From Chrysomallon squamiferum (taxonomy: Eukaryota > Mollusca > Gastropoda > Neomphalida > Peltospiridae): a stretch of 64,000 bases of DNA. Within the stretch, counting starts at the first letter, position 1; each line of letters opens with the position of its first letter. Made by a program: the position numbers and the translations under genes. Of this stretch, positions 25,546-37,208 are shown piece after piece. The notes below the pieces were generated by a model. The model worked only from the letters and a program-made list of their open reading frames with translations. It had not been told where the DNA came from and ran no database searches. The stretch spans positions 34,094,022 through 34,158,021 of the forward strand of contig CM022665.1 in the NCBI GenBank assembly GCA_012295275.1. Reading direction: 5' to 3'.

Positions 25546-26906
25546 CAGTTTGTGTATGTGTCTGTGTGTTTGTATGTATGTATGTATGCAATGTTTGTTA
25601 AATGACAATAAAAGACTGAAAATGATAGCATTAACCAAATGCAAGTGATATTATATTGCAGTATGTTTACATTTGCAATAATACATAAATTTAGTAAATT
25701 ATTTCAGATTTCCTAACTAGATGATGATTGTCATGGCTCAGTAGTACAAGAAACATATTAAATATAATATTTTAGAAAGCTTTCATTATGTAGGTTTAGT
25801 GAAATATAAAATATATTTTTATAATGCTTGTATTGTGGGTTAATGTACTGAATTAAAGGAGTAAGGCAATCTTGCCATGGGCAAAATCACTGTAAATTCC
25901 ATTTCCTACTGGACAAAGTCACTGTACATTTTATGTGGAGCTAGAAAGAACTGATGCTGATAAAAATGATTATATTATTAAGCCTATTATTATTCAGTGC
26001 AATCTTAAATACATTTTTTCACAAAGAAATGCATATAACCAAAGTATGTATGTATCCAAATGAGAATCTGGTCTAGCTACCTGGGGACAATTATTTTATG
26101 CAAAATGCCTCCTATGATGATAATGATAAAATACAAAATTGTTAATAATGCCTAATCCTATTCTGGTAATGTATGCAATGTTAACTTTTACTTATTGCCT
26201 TTTGATCTTGTGGTTTTGGAGGTCATAACTGTTAAATGGATTAAATGATTTATAACAAGGAAAACAGATTTATTTCTACTAGTTTACAATGAATTCATGG
26301 CTAAGAAATATTTCTTGTAACCTATTCATATTATCATATAAGCTAAGTAAACGTTGGAATGCCAAAGAAAAACATGCAACATACAATTTATTAAAAATAT
26401 AATTATAAACAATATGCACTGAATTATTACAAGTTTATGCATTAATGACTTGCATACAAAATGTACGACGCCCTCCCTGTAGAAAATGGAATTTATGGAA
26501 ATTAAAGAATTTCAGCAATAAAATTATAAATAATTATTAACTAGAGTTCATATCTGCAATGGAATTTTCTTTACCAAGCCATTTGGAAACAGCCAAGTTG
26601 ACTGCTGATTAAGTAGTCAGGTATCCTTAGTTTTACATCGACTACCCGAACTGATATCATGATGTTCATAATATGAATCAAATCATTATTCATTTCATTA
26701 CATTTGATATCGATGTTTGGAAGGGGGCGTAACATAATTAAATGGCCTCAAACAGTAGCATACGATTCTTGTTGTCATTGTCGCAAGACATCTTGTAACC
26801 ACTCTACATCTGTATGATTATTGAAACATCTTCTTTAATGCTGCAGAAATCATACCTTTGAATATTCAGCGGCCAATATTTGGTATTTCGCTTGCAAGTC
26901 GGCCAT
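14100..26906 (-). CDS. PPP1R21: Protein phosphatase 1 regulatory subunit 21 (KLRAQ motif protein; FERRY subunit)
   Basis: Twenty-one minus-strand coding exons, 801 aa (human about 780): 26856-26906, 25326-25394, 24738-24884, 24423-24524, 23660-23824, 23229-23287, 22753-22847, 22107-22309, 21723-21824, 20617-20705, 20228-20364, 19621-19716, 18992-19119, 18494-18661, 17892-17984, 17176-17277, 16711-16899, 16036-16179, 15204-15302, 14643-14786, 14100-14123. All junctions keep frame. The start MADLQAKYQILAAEYSK and the KLRAQ-like exon 2 match the family's N-terminal coiled coil. SLTFRNQQL, YLHEN, LPYQL, EQEKEHWMLE, LIKNHY and the Lys-rich end GHKKNRK are family landmarks. In vertebrates PPP1R21 is a coiled-coil subunit of the FERRY complex, a Rab5 effector on early endosomes that carries mRNAs; it also has a PP1-binding role. 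Exon 17 carries a Thr/Ala homopolymer block. Confidence 0.95.
15745..15985. repeat. Imperfect minisatellite in PPP1R21 intron
   Basis: Three to four degenerate copies of a unit of about 55-75 bp lie in the intron between exons 15204-15302 and 16036-16179. The shared core is taacttatcaatactgtag followed by tacctgtattagc. The unit contains tacctg, a splice-donor-like string on the gene strand. Confidence 0.7.
16739..16810 (-). repeat. Coding CAG/CAA-type trinucleotide array in PPP1R21 exon 17
   Basis: Within exon 16711-16899 the minus strand carries GCA x7 preceded by mixed ACA and TCA triplets. The flanking exons fix the phase, so it is read as Ala and Thr/Ser (about residues 629-656), not as polyglutamine. 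It lies between the NMDMS segment and SSSSVETTM. Confidence 0.85.
18215..18260. repeat. (GT)n plus (ATT)n microsatellite
   Basis: A GT run and a short ATT run occupy part of the intron between PPP1R21 exons 17892-17984 and 18494-18661. Confidence 0.85.
19143..19188. repeat. (GTAT)n tetranucleotide microsatellite
   Basis: About ten GTAT units run into ctatctat in the intron just beyond the acceptor of exon 18992-19119. On the gene strand it lies upstream of the polypyrimidine tract. Confidence 0.9.
20754..21210. mobile_element. hAT-like non-autonomous element (MITE, 457 bp) with 8-bp TSD
   Basis: The left end caggggcgggcaaa and right end tttgcctgcccctg are inverted repeats matching at 13 of 14 positions. 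Flanking 8-mers atttaatg (20746-20753) and atctaatg (21211-21218) match at 7 of 8. An 8-bp duplication and a CAGGGG terminus are hallmarks of hAT elements. No transposase frame is present, so mobilisation would need an autonomous relative. It lies in the PPP1R21 intron between exons 20617-20705 and 21723-21824 and is visibly more GC-rich than its surroundings. Confidence 0.88.
23552..23598. repeat. Near-palindrome: 22-bp perfect arms, 3-nt loop
   Basis: Arms 23552-23573 and 23577-23598 are perfect reverse complements (caccgatccaaaagttcac and on) around tgt. They lie in the PPP1R21 intron between exons 23229-23287 and 23660-23824. Confidence 0.95.
23938..24200. repeat. ~33-bp tandem repeat, about 7 copies
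   Basis: The unit reads approximately agtgttgtttgtatttg then tttattagtggtaaaa. It has point variants (tgt/tat, cag/tgg) and degenerate outer copies. It sits in the PPP1R21 intron between exons 23660-23824 and 24423-24524. Because 33 is a multiple of three, it creates a spurious repetitive reading frame on the plus strand. Confidence 0.9.
25481..25591. repeat. (GT)n microsatellite, interrupted
   Basis: Two GT runs separated by tatatatttgtatgta, followed by GTAT units. The repeat lies in PPP1R21 intron 1, upstream (gene sense) of exon 25326-25394. Confidence 0.9.
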
Positions 26907-27000
26907 AACTTGGCGAACCCGGAAGGGGATCGAGGAAACAAGTATTTTTTATTATTTTTTTAATTCCTCTACACTTTAAATGCGGCATCGCGTTAGTAAT
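26907..27000 (-). promoter_or_regulatory. Probable PPP1R21 core promoter/5' UTR with an ETS-type site
   Basis: Just upstream of the PPP1R21 start codon the sequence turns locally CpG-containing. It holds ccggaag at 26919-26925, the ETS/GABP consensus common at TATA-less housekeeping promoters. There is no TATA box at a suitable distance. The transcription start is not resolvable from sequence. Confidence 0.4.
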
Positions 27001-28280
27001 GTGTTAGTATGTAAGAGTGTATGTATTATAACTATTAGGGTGTATATCGTTACTTAATTAGGAAAATGAAAATAGATTCGATGCTAGTGGTCCACGTAAA
27101 AAGAAATATTAGTTGTAGCAAAAAATAATTAATTAATAAAAGTTTTCTTATAGTTTTAAGAAATGTGTGTTAAACCTTACATTGCACTATTTAAATATTT
27201 ACTGTAAACGCTTAATTCTAAAATACAGCTGTCTGCCCTCTTCCTTTATTAATTTAACGTATGTAGCAGCAGTGATTGTTTTGTATGTGGAGGTTTTGGG
27301 GAAGGGTGTTTTTGTCGTTCTTTTCAATCTATAACACATTAACAGCCATTTCAATATTTAATATTATATTAGATTTTTAATTCTACATTTGTACAAGATT
27401 TTGTTAATAATTAGCATATTAAAATTACGTCCAGTTAAGATTAAATATCGTTCATTAGCTCTGTGTGAAGTTGGTAAGAAATCAGTAAATATAATGTGAT
27501 AGAAAACGAATATTGCTTGCATAAAATATCTCAGTTTTCGTTTTTCCTTCTGTTTCCTTTCTTCTTCTTTTTTTGTTGTTGTTGTTGTTGTTGTTGTTGT
27601 AGCATTAATCTGACCCAAATAATATTAAATAGCAGGAGAAAAAATGATGTTGTATCTCTCAGAAACAAATAACAAACTATTTTGCAAATAATACTTTTTG
27701 TTTTTTATATACAGTAAAATTGACTGTAATAATTTAAATAGACTTTATTTAATAGCTGGAGTTATTTAAGAATTTGTGAAATGGGGGTACTTCAGGCCTA
27801 AATGCAAGGCCTATGTGCTGTGTGATAACTAATTGGTTAGTTATAGATCATTATTTTATCTAGTAATTATTAATATTATTTTTTTTGGGGGGGGGTCGTT
27901 TTAAATACATACATATATATGTGTGTGAGTGTGTGTATGTATATGTTTATTGAATACATGTACATTGTTTGTTTCCTAATTTTTAGGATTACCACAGACT
28001 ACATTTCAAACTAGACTGCAACTGTTGCAGTATCTGAAATTTAGAAGGACAGGAGAGGGATCTTTTATAGAAGCATATACATAAATATGCTTTATTTTAT
28101 TATTTATGTTATATGATATTTCTGAATATAAATTATTGTAAATGATGAATTTATTATTATTATTATTGTTTTTATTTATTTATTTTATTTTATTTTTATT
28201 TTTTAAGCAGAAAAATAGCAAGAGCAAAAATATGTAGTTATTATGGTAGTCTGTATATTATGAATGGTAAAACAGTTTTC
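27001..28280. other. Intergenic, AT-rich, no gene seen
   Basis: Contains a GTT run near 27575-27600, a short G run at 27886-27895, a GT-rich patch near 27920-27950 and a T/A-rich tract at 28150-28207. No supported coding sequence. Confidence 0.6.
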
Positions 28281-28286
28281 ATCATG

Positions 28287-29130
28287 CTAGCTTTCCTTGA
28301 AAAACTGTTGTGAAATAGTATTGCTTGTAGCAGTAACAGCGAATGTAACTACAGCAAAGGAGTATACTTGTTTTGTTGATTTTTGTCTGGCTTTAAACCA
28401 AACGTCTGCTCCAGAGAGTAATCTTCTTTCTTCCTTTTCTTCTTGTTTAATTTGCTCTATGTCCCATTCAGGTTTGCGAAAACGTGCATATGGTTGAACT
28501 CCCATTAACTGCTTAGCTTCTATAGTTTTTTCAATTTCTGATAATTCAGATATCAGGTGGATGTTTTGGTAAGCACTCCTTGGCAGATTAAAAAGGAAGA
28601 TTCCAGTCCCGGTACAAGGCCAGTGTGTCATCATTTTTAGATTTTCATATGCCTGGCATTTCATTTCCAAATCATTATCAGTTGCCCAGCCTGCTGGAGC
28701 CATACTGACAAAAACAACATACATCCAACAACCAGGGTTTTCCTGATCCTCAGAGGTCAAGAATTTGCACAGACAAGTCTGGAGTCCCAGAGAATCATTC
28801 CACCTTTACGAACAGCAAATCTTTTGAAGATACATCTTTGATTAAGATACCAAAGAAGATCTTCATCATTCAGATGTCAGAGCCTCCAAAATGGATCCTC
28901 TGATTTCTCTACCAGCACATGTGGACTTTCCTTGTAAAACTTTTCAAAACATTCATGAGAATTGATGAGTGCATGAAAAGCCCAGTCATCTTCATTGCAA
29001 TGTTCTAGGTAAACTGCTCCTTGGTAACATTGGAGGCCTTTTCTCTTGGGACTCTGATTGCAGTTTAACCAGTGCTAGCCTTCCATGAAAAAGTTTTCTT
29101 CACCGTCTTCTGGAGGCCGTCCTATAGCAA
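28287..29130 (-). pseudogene. Decayed intronless copy of a phytanoyl-CoA-dioxygenase-like gene
   Basis: Read on the minus strand, a continuous protein-like track is broken by a TAG at 29075-29077 and a TGA at 28877-28879. A further stop at 28757-28759 comes with a frame change. Recognisable pieces in order are KGLQCYQGAVYLEHC, EDDWAFHALINSHECF, FAVRKGGMILWDSRLVC, WMYVVFVSMAPAGWAT, KMMTHWPC and EAKQLMGVQPYARFRKPEW. The order (substrate-pocket QGAV, a DD and SHE block, GxxxLWDSR, VFVSMxPxxWA, THWP) resembles Fe(II)/2-oxoglutarate oxygenases of the PhyH superfamily. No introns are visible across about 800 bp, suggesting retrotransposition. A T-rich tract at 28168-28207 could be a worn poly(A) tail on the gene strand. 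The pseudogene call is firm; the family call is tentative. Confidence 0.6.
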
Positions 29131-29689
29131 TGTTTATGTTTTCAATGCTGGACAGAAGTTATTTTGTTCCCCACACCTCCTCTGTAAGATATTCTTATGA
29201 AATTACATAAAAATATAGTGCATGTGTTTCAGCAAATATACTGACTGGGCCTGTGTTAATGAATATGTTTAATGATACTTTGCCTTTAATGTATATTCTG
29301 TTTTTGCTCAAAGCATCAAAGGTTCTACTCAGAGGTTTGATATGGAACTTGAATAGACAAATTACAAACACAAGTTAAAATCAATACAAAAATTCTAATT
29401 GTGGATAATGCTAGAAATAGATCAGAAATAGACTATTGCACAGTTTTAAAATCTCAAGAAATAAGCACACTGATAAGAGGCATTCTGAAAGTCTACAAAA
29501 AAATGCATCCACTGTGATGCATGATGAAGTTGTGATTCGGGTGTCAAGACTCCTAGCGCATTCATAAGGAAATCTGAAGTATTAACTTCATGCGCCAGAC
29601 AGAAAGTGAATGAGTTTTATATAAAATTTCATACGAAGAACTTTTCCTGCATTATCTATGTGACAGTCAGTGTCAAATACACGGATGAG

Positions 29690-30290
29690 GATGCTGCAAC
29701 ACCATCCCAAATCTTTTTGCAAGAATATTTCTTGGATGATTTGGTAAATTTGTTGGTCCTAGAAATGAATCTCTACCAATGTCAGCATCCAATACTGCAA
29801 AGCCTACAGCCATCATAGAGCTTGGAACTGTGGGCATCAATCCAAAACCAAGATGTGGCAGCATTGGTTGACTGACTCGTTCATCGCTTCAAATATTTTC
29901 ATAGAGACAGTGCCAAGGAACTGATTCTTGGACATCATTTCCTGGCTCCACTTCCAGGACAATGAAGAGATTGAGGAGGATGAAACCAACAGGATGTATA
30001 AATTATGTCCACCATATCACTGTATTCTGTTGAAAAGATCAGGTATCAAACTGACTCCACGTAAAGCCAGAACATCACAGCAGACCAGAGCCTCTTGAAA
30101 TCCAGCAGCTGGCTCATATTCCATCAGAAGTTTCCATTGAAAAGGCCAAGATTTGGCAGAAATGGTACTGGATGCACACATCAGTTTCATAAATATACTG
30201 GAGATCCCATCATACCAAAACTTCAGAAGGTGGTACTTGACCTAATTGCTTGTCTTAATGGACTTTGCTTTACTTTAGCATAGAATTAAA
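29690..30290 (+). pseudogene. piggyBac transposase relic
   Basis: Three plus-strand frames together resemble piggyBac-like transposases. The frame of 29606-29818 reads PSQIFLQEYFLDDLVNLLVL. The frame around 29840-30000 reads WQHWLTDSFIAS and, after a TGA at 29922-29924, FLDIISWLHFQDNEE and NRMYKLCP. The frame of 30095-30283 reads THQFHKYTGD and KVVLDLIACLNG. In intact relatives these correspond to the IFEKFFD block, the YWSTD...RFxxxLRFLHFxDN block and the FxVYTGK...VVxDL block. The frame changes and internal stop show long-term decay. I could not define its ends or TTAA duplications. Confidence 0.8.
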
Positions 30291-33200
30291 AAAATTCATG
30301 TCCAAGATCTACATGGTAAAAGATTCAAGAACCAAATGAGACACATGGCAATATAACTAACAGATCGTCTGCTGAAAACAATACTTACTGATTTTTTGGC
30401 CCCCCCATATGTCATCTATCAGCCAGGAAGACTGACTAAATATTATTTTTTCACTTTGTGGACAGTGTACTTGAACAACAATCAGTTCCACATACTTCTA
30501 TCTCTCCTTTTTCTGTAACACTGTCACCTTCCACAGAGAGAGTAAATCAGGAGTGGAACATGAAGGAATGCAAGTTTCCTTTGTGTGTGTGTGTGTTTAT
30601 GTGTAAGTTACATGTAATGTTTCATTGTGCCTAAGTGTTTTGAATTTACTGCATTGTTGACTAATGGTGTCAACATTATAATTATTTGAATAAGATCCAG
30701 TACTGACTATATTAGTGACTGAACCTACCCATTCCAGAACCACCAATGAATAGCAGCAGTAAAATCAAAGAAGCCACTACTGTGAGGACACTTTGAAGGA
30801 GAGAAATGTATGAGATTAGAGGACTTAAATATATTCTTGTTAGCCATTGAACACAGAAACACACAAAACACTAGAACAATTCTGAAATCTTAAACTGAAT
30901 GAAATTTCCAGCTCTTACAAAACTAAACAAATTCATAAAATAAATAATGAATAAATAGTCACTATTAATTACCTGACAGTCATTTGTGGAAAGTTAGGAC
31001 ACTAACTTATTGACACAAATGTGAATGCACTGAAGAAAAAAATATCTTGCTTATATCAGTTGTGTATCCAGTGAAAAATATTTGCCTTGCATAAAGATAA
31101 ATTATATTAAGTATGTATGTGTAGTGAAGATAATCTCACTTGCATACATAACAGATTATAAAATATAAACACAACACTATATTCCTTTTAAAGACTAGTT
31201 TAATCATGATAGATATAGTGTGAACATTGATAAATAATGTTATGATTATTTTTCTGACCACAAAAATAGAATTAAAAAAATAATGAAAAATTGCATTACT
31301 TCTCACTATTTGCATTGTTAACAAATGTTTGCATAACATATGCAGTATTTCACACAAATGCATTGATTCACATAGTATCTACAATATTTTGCAAAATATG
31401 TGATTATTGTAACAGCAATATTTTGCTAAATACCCAGTGATAATATAAAATAAAAAAAAGTCTGTCACAACAAGCAGCTAGACAGTGGCAAAACACACAT
31501 ACATTGTTAAGTATAGTACTTATTTTTAAACTAACAACAGACTATATTACAAAATATTATATGTATGTCTGTCTGCTATTGTATATACTTGTATAACTTG
31601 AAATAGTAATTGTTTTAAGCTTATTAAAGGATGTTATTCCAATGAAAAACATTATTTTAAAAATATTCAAAGATGATTATTTAAAGCTTATTAAAGAATA
31701 CATATATAATTTAAAATGTTTCAATTGAAGATCATGTTACAACTGCATAACATTATATGTGGTTTATATTTTAATCCAATAAAATAACAATGTTATATCA
31801 GTGTTATATTTTACTAACTGCAAGTATTTTGTTTTAATTTCACTTAATATTTATATATGTAAAAAAGGAACAGTTCTATTTATAACAGTAAACACCAGTA
31901 TATTATTTTTTAAAACAACCAAACAAGTAATAAATGATAAGAAAACAAAAATATATAATAATGCAGTACAGGTACATCAAGCTCAATTTAAGCTTTACAA
32001 AATAAGTTTTAAGAAATGTGATTATCAAGTAACATACAGGCACAACAAATAAATAAGCAAATAAAATAAAATAAACTGATAAAAAATTAAAAACCATTAA
32101 ATTTGTGCATTACTAAATTCAAAATACATACATACATACATGGATATATAGATATAGATATAAAATAATAGAAATACCACATCCACATGAAAATAATAAT
32201 TTTTAAAAAAGCTTTTTTGATTAAAAGTAATATTAACACCATGAATTATTAAATTCATTTAAAAATATATTAAAAATACAATACTAAATCAAGAGCTGAG
32301 AAAATAATTTTTTAAATGTTCAGTTATAAAAACCATCAAAACAAAATCTGTACTAATAATCTATATTAACATTAAACAATTTTGTTAAAATTGTTAGTGA
32401 TTAAAAATACAATATATAATATTTATATACTTTTATTCAAACACTGTCTGGTGTGTGTGTATAAGTGTATGGGTATTTATAATATCTGTGTTTGTACATA
32501 TGTGTGTATTTGTGTGTGTGTGTGTGTTTGTGTATGTATGAATGTTATTTCAATGTATTATTATTATAAGTTTGTCAGTTGCTAATATTTATTTAAGTAA
32601 CCTCAAATAAAATAAAATAATAAACATTGTTATTTTTTTGTCTAAATTAAAGTTTGAAAACACACACAATAACAAAGAGAAAAGTATAATATTGCTTCTT
32701 GAATAAACTTTAAAACATTCTGTCACTGATAATACCAAATGCTCTATCCAGTAAATTTATCATCAGTTTCTTTCTTTCTTTCTTTTTTTTAAATGGGACA
32801 AGGTATACTGAGCAAAACCTCCCTGCTTTCATTGTTAGATATATACACATGTAATTTTATAAGCTTAATTGTCAAATTATAACCAAAGAATTCTGGGCAT
32901 CCATATTTACATTTGCTACATTAAAAAATTGTTACACATTCCAAGATTCTAAATATTTCTTTTATCAGTTTGTAATACCAGCATTAAAACTGAACAAACA
33001 AGCTACAACTGAAATGAAGATGCTAACTTTTTAAAAGTTTTACTTTTTTGTAAATAATTTTTTATGTAAAGAATGAAGAGCAGTAGATTTATGAACAATA
33101 TGGAAATAAATCGATAAATAAATAAATAATAAAGAATGAAAGAAAGAAAACAAACATTTTTTTTTATTTCACAGAAAATATAAAATAGTGAGAGACTGTA

Positions 33201-33469
33201 CAAAAAATTATATTTAAAATGAATATCATAATATTCATAATATTAAGTGCTGTACAACTGCTTAATTAGGTACAAATATAATTCTGACTGGCTGATCTAT
33301 ATTAATTATTAGCAAATTCAGGATAAAACAGAAAAAACTGTTTTCCTTTTTAATCATTTGGATTATAAAATTAATTATATTTTGCATAAACAGAATATGA
33401 AAAAGCTAGATAACAATTTAAGGACTGGTAAAAAAATAAATAAAAACATGAATAAAAGTTATAAAACTG

Positions 33470-33810
33470 CATTGATATTTAATTATTTGTGATCAGACAG
33501 AGAATAATTTGATGACTGATCAACTCTGAATCCTACAAAATGAAGTTTGTACAGAACCTGCATTGATATTTAATTAATTTGATTATAAAATTTAATTACT
33601 TGTTTAAAAAAAGAGAATGATTTGATATGGTCAAATATGAATCCTGCAATATGAACATTGAATAGAAAATGGTTATAATTGCATTGAACATTATTTAATT
33701 TGATATTATATGTACTGACTTTTTAAAAACTGTAAAATGATTTCAAAACCAGTCAAATCTAAATTCAATGTCAACTTTGCATAGAAAAGACAGTTCTAAA
33801 ATTGCATTGA
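33470..33810. repeat. Degenerate ~110-125-bp minisatellite, about 3 copies
   Basis: Units begin ctgcattgatatttaatta or a worn form of it. They continue with gaataatttgat or gaatgatttgat, then a gtcaaat/atcaact block and aatcct. Three consecutive diverged copies are readable; a fourth to the left is possible. Confidence 0.6.
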
Positions 33811-36026
33811 AGATGCTTACAAGAATGTTATATTTATTAGCATTAGTTTCTGAATGCAAAATGCAAAGTATAATTTTCATGGGTGATAAGAAAATTAGTA
33901 ATAATAATAATAATAACAACAACAATAACAGTAACAGAAACAATATATAAAATAGGGAAAAAGACGTTCTTTTTGAAGAAGAATATTCTATGAACATTTT
34001 TGACACTTTTTAACAATACCTAATATTGCCTAAAACTCCGACCATAATTTTTCAAAATACAAAACACATTTATTGTACAAAATAACTAATTTATATGTGA
34101 ACACTACTTCTTTTTGAAAATATAGTTCATATGTATATATATATATATATATATAGAAAGATGCAGATTTATTTAATTTTATTTATTTTTTCAAGCTGGA
34201 AGTCACACACAGAAACAGTACATTTATTACTTAATGTTCAAAAAACAAGAATGAAATCAGAGCTTTAAACATCTAAATTGCTTATTGTTACACAGTATAT
34301 TATTGTTAACATTGAATGCAAGAATGCTACATAAAGAAATAAACACATTTCTCAAAATTTTGTAACAACAAAAAATATAAACAGTATTCCATTATCAGTA
34401 TTAGTATTTTTGTTGTTGCTGCTATTGTTGTTGTTGTTGATATTATTATTATTATTATTATTATAAAAAGATTTCTTCCTCTGTAATAGTGAAATTTTAA
34501 CTAAAGTTTACTTCTTTTTATTTTATCATTCATTAATTAAAATGAAATAGAATGTAAATGAGATAATTGTTTCAGGTGAAAAGAAAACCATGTATAAATG
34601 ATTGTGGATTTTGAGCAGCTACTGGGATTTGTAAAAATTATTCTGAATGAGAAACTACCTGGCCCCAAGGAAAAATTATATTATGGATCAAGATAGGATG
34701 CTTCCAATGCATAATCTCATGCTGAATTTATTAAATGATGATGACTTTATGACATATCCCATTTAAAAAAAAAAAAAAAATTAAATAACATCCTGTAATT
34801 ATGTGCATTGAGGTATTTATCAGATATCAAAATGTTAGTAGTTTTCCCCATTTAAAAATCTCTGCCTGTGCAGTTCACTATCCCATTTGTTAAACATTAC
34901 AGTAATTTTATTTGCCTTTCTTGTTTTTTTTTTGGGGGGGTTAAATAATAGAGCTTTCTAAGCAGTTCACAAAAGCATTTATTCAGACTATTAAAGGTTT
35001 CGTGTCTGGGCATTTTAAGAAAAAGAAGCAGAAGGAATAAGTTTCAATATATCAGATAAACCATCTTGAATTAAGATCTAAAGAAATTTAAATATTCTGG
35101 ACTGATGGTTGCATAAAATGCAAAACACCAGTAAAAAAAAAAAGGGCATATTAAAATAATTTCACTGAACAGTATGAGTGATTCATTGCTCAGTTTATGC
35201 CAAATATAATCTTAAATGAAGCTTGAAAGACTTGAATTTTTTTTATAAAAATCCTGTAAAAAAAAAAAAATATTAGTAATAAAAATATAAGTCATTTAAA
35301 ATATTTTTAGAAACCTGCAAGCCAGTCAAAAAAGTAATTTACACAAAATGTTTAAAAATATAAAAGGCTACATACATTATAATCTTACAGATAAAATTAA
35401 AATGTACAAAAGATATTTTAATCAAATAACATTCATTTAATATTTATTATTACATTATTTATTGTAATATCCATTCATAAAATACTTATTATTTTGTTTT
35501 TAGTGACAGCAGCCACTTAGGAAATATTTAGTAATGGTGATATCGAGCTATAAAATGCTAAATATTATATTTCTTAAAAGTCTGTTTACACTATTTATTT
35601 CCTAATATAGGTTACCATCTTATGTGACATACATTTTATTGCTGACAACTTCAAGGCACCAGTATTCTTAAATATAAATAAATTTATAAAGTCATGTTTA
35701 TATAATAATTATATTCAAAGTATTTTTATATAAAGATCTTTGGTCTTATTTCCCTGATCTTTTCTTTCTTTGTTTTTAGTTATTTCATATTTCATACTAT
35801 AATCCTGACTCTGTTTATTTTTGCTCTGTTTTTTTCTTTTGTTTTTAAAAATTTTACAGGTAATTTCTCTTAAGTTTTAAAAATATTCAAAGCTTAGCTT
35901 AGACTAAGTTATTCAGCTTTTAACACATCAGTTTAATTTATGATTCAGTCTGTAAAGATTTAATTTCCTTTCATTTAAAATTTAAAATTCAGCCTTAAAG
36001 AATCTCTTATAAGCAAAAGAAAAAAA

Positions 36027-36083
36027 AATTATTATGAAAAAGTCATTATTGTAAGTTATAATAATGACTTTTTCATAATAATT
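36027..36083. repeat. Perfect 24-bp inverted repeat with 9-nt loop
   Basis: Arms 36027-36050 and 36060-36083 are exact reverse complements (aattattatgaaaaagtcat onward). The loop is gtaagttat. Purine- and pyrimidine-rich flanks could extend the pairing imperfectly. Confidence 0.95.
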
Positions 36084-37208
36084 ATTTTTATTTAGCTTTT
36101 TCTTTTTTTTTTACTTTTGTGATAATGTAATAATAATTACTATAATTTAATACACAGCCTTATTTTCACAAATATTATAAACTGAAACATTCTACAATAC
36201 TTCAGTCTTAATAAACAATTATACCTGAATGACCTATATAACAGTATTTTATGACGTGACGTGAAAACAATTAACCTGCTAATCAGAGCAAACTGTTGTG
36301 AAGCACGTCTACGACCGGCACGCTTCCTGACAGGTCAGCAGGCGTGTCCGTCGCAATTTTATGACACAAAGACCTGTCCTTTATAGCAGAACAACAATAT
36401 TTCATCTTAACCAAAAGTGTTTAACAATTCCACTGCAATACCTATATATTGATTCAGGTGATAATTAATACCGTTAGTATTGATCAATATCGAGAAACAG
36501 TGATATCCATCATGACACAGTGAAAAAAAAATATAATTAGTGTTCATTTTATACTTTCTATCTGAGATGCTTGTCCAAAAATAAATAAATAAATAAATAA
36601 ATAAATAAATGGTACAAAATTTTTGTCACACTGATACAATAGTAAATTTCTTTTCCATATATTTTTGGTTAACTTTTTTATTTATTTTTATTTTCATTTT
36701 TAATTTATTTTATTTTATTGTTTTATTTTGTTTTGTTTTGTTTTGTTTTTTTGTTTTATTTTATTATTTTACTTTCTTTACTTTTATTTACTTTATTTTA
36801 TTATTATATTTGTTGTTCTACTTGTGCCAGTTTAATATAGACAGAAAATACATCACTGTATCAATATGTAACACAGAAAAAAAGTAACCTAAGACCTTAT
36901 GAAATGAAAATATTTTTCAAACTGCATTTTATTTTTCACCTTTGTCACTCAAAACCAAAATTGTTAGTCAAACCAAAATCAACCTATTTATACACATGAT
37001 CATAACACTTCCTATTATCCAGCAATAGAATATTATATAGTTCCAAATTATCAAATTTCTGGTGACATTTATTTTATTTTTGACATAATGCTAAAATATA
37101 TTTGTGATTTACAACTAGTTAAATGTCAACTTAATAAAACCAAACACTTGTTGTTCATCATCAGGGCTTGGTTGCAGTTGTTATCTTGTTTGTTGTGGTT
37201 GTATGATT

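Larger units (their letters stand above)
30291..37208. other. Intergenic, strongly AT-rich; simple repeats, a minisatellite and a hairpin; no gene
   Basis: Nearly 7 kb without supported coding. Most longer frames are stop-poor only because of A/T homopolymers. The stretch includes short GT and ATA microsatellites, the minisatellite at 33470-33810, the 24-bp hairpin at 36027-36083, and a small CpG-containing patch at 36250-36390. The right end should hold the synthetase 3' UTR, with AATAAA-type signals on the minus strand at 37068-37078. Confidence 0.6.
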
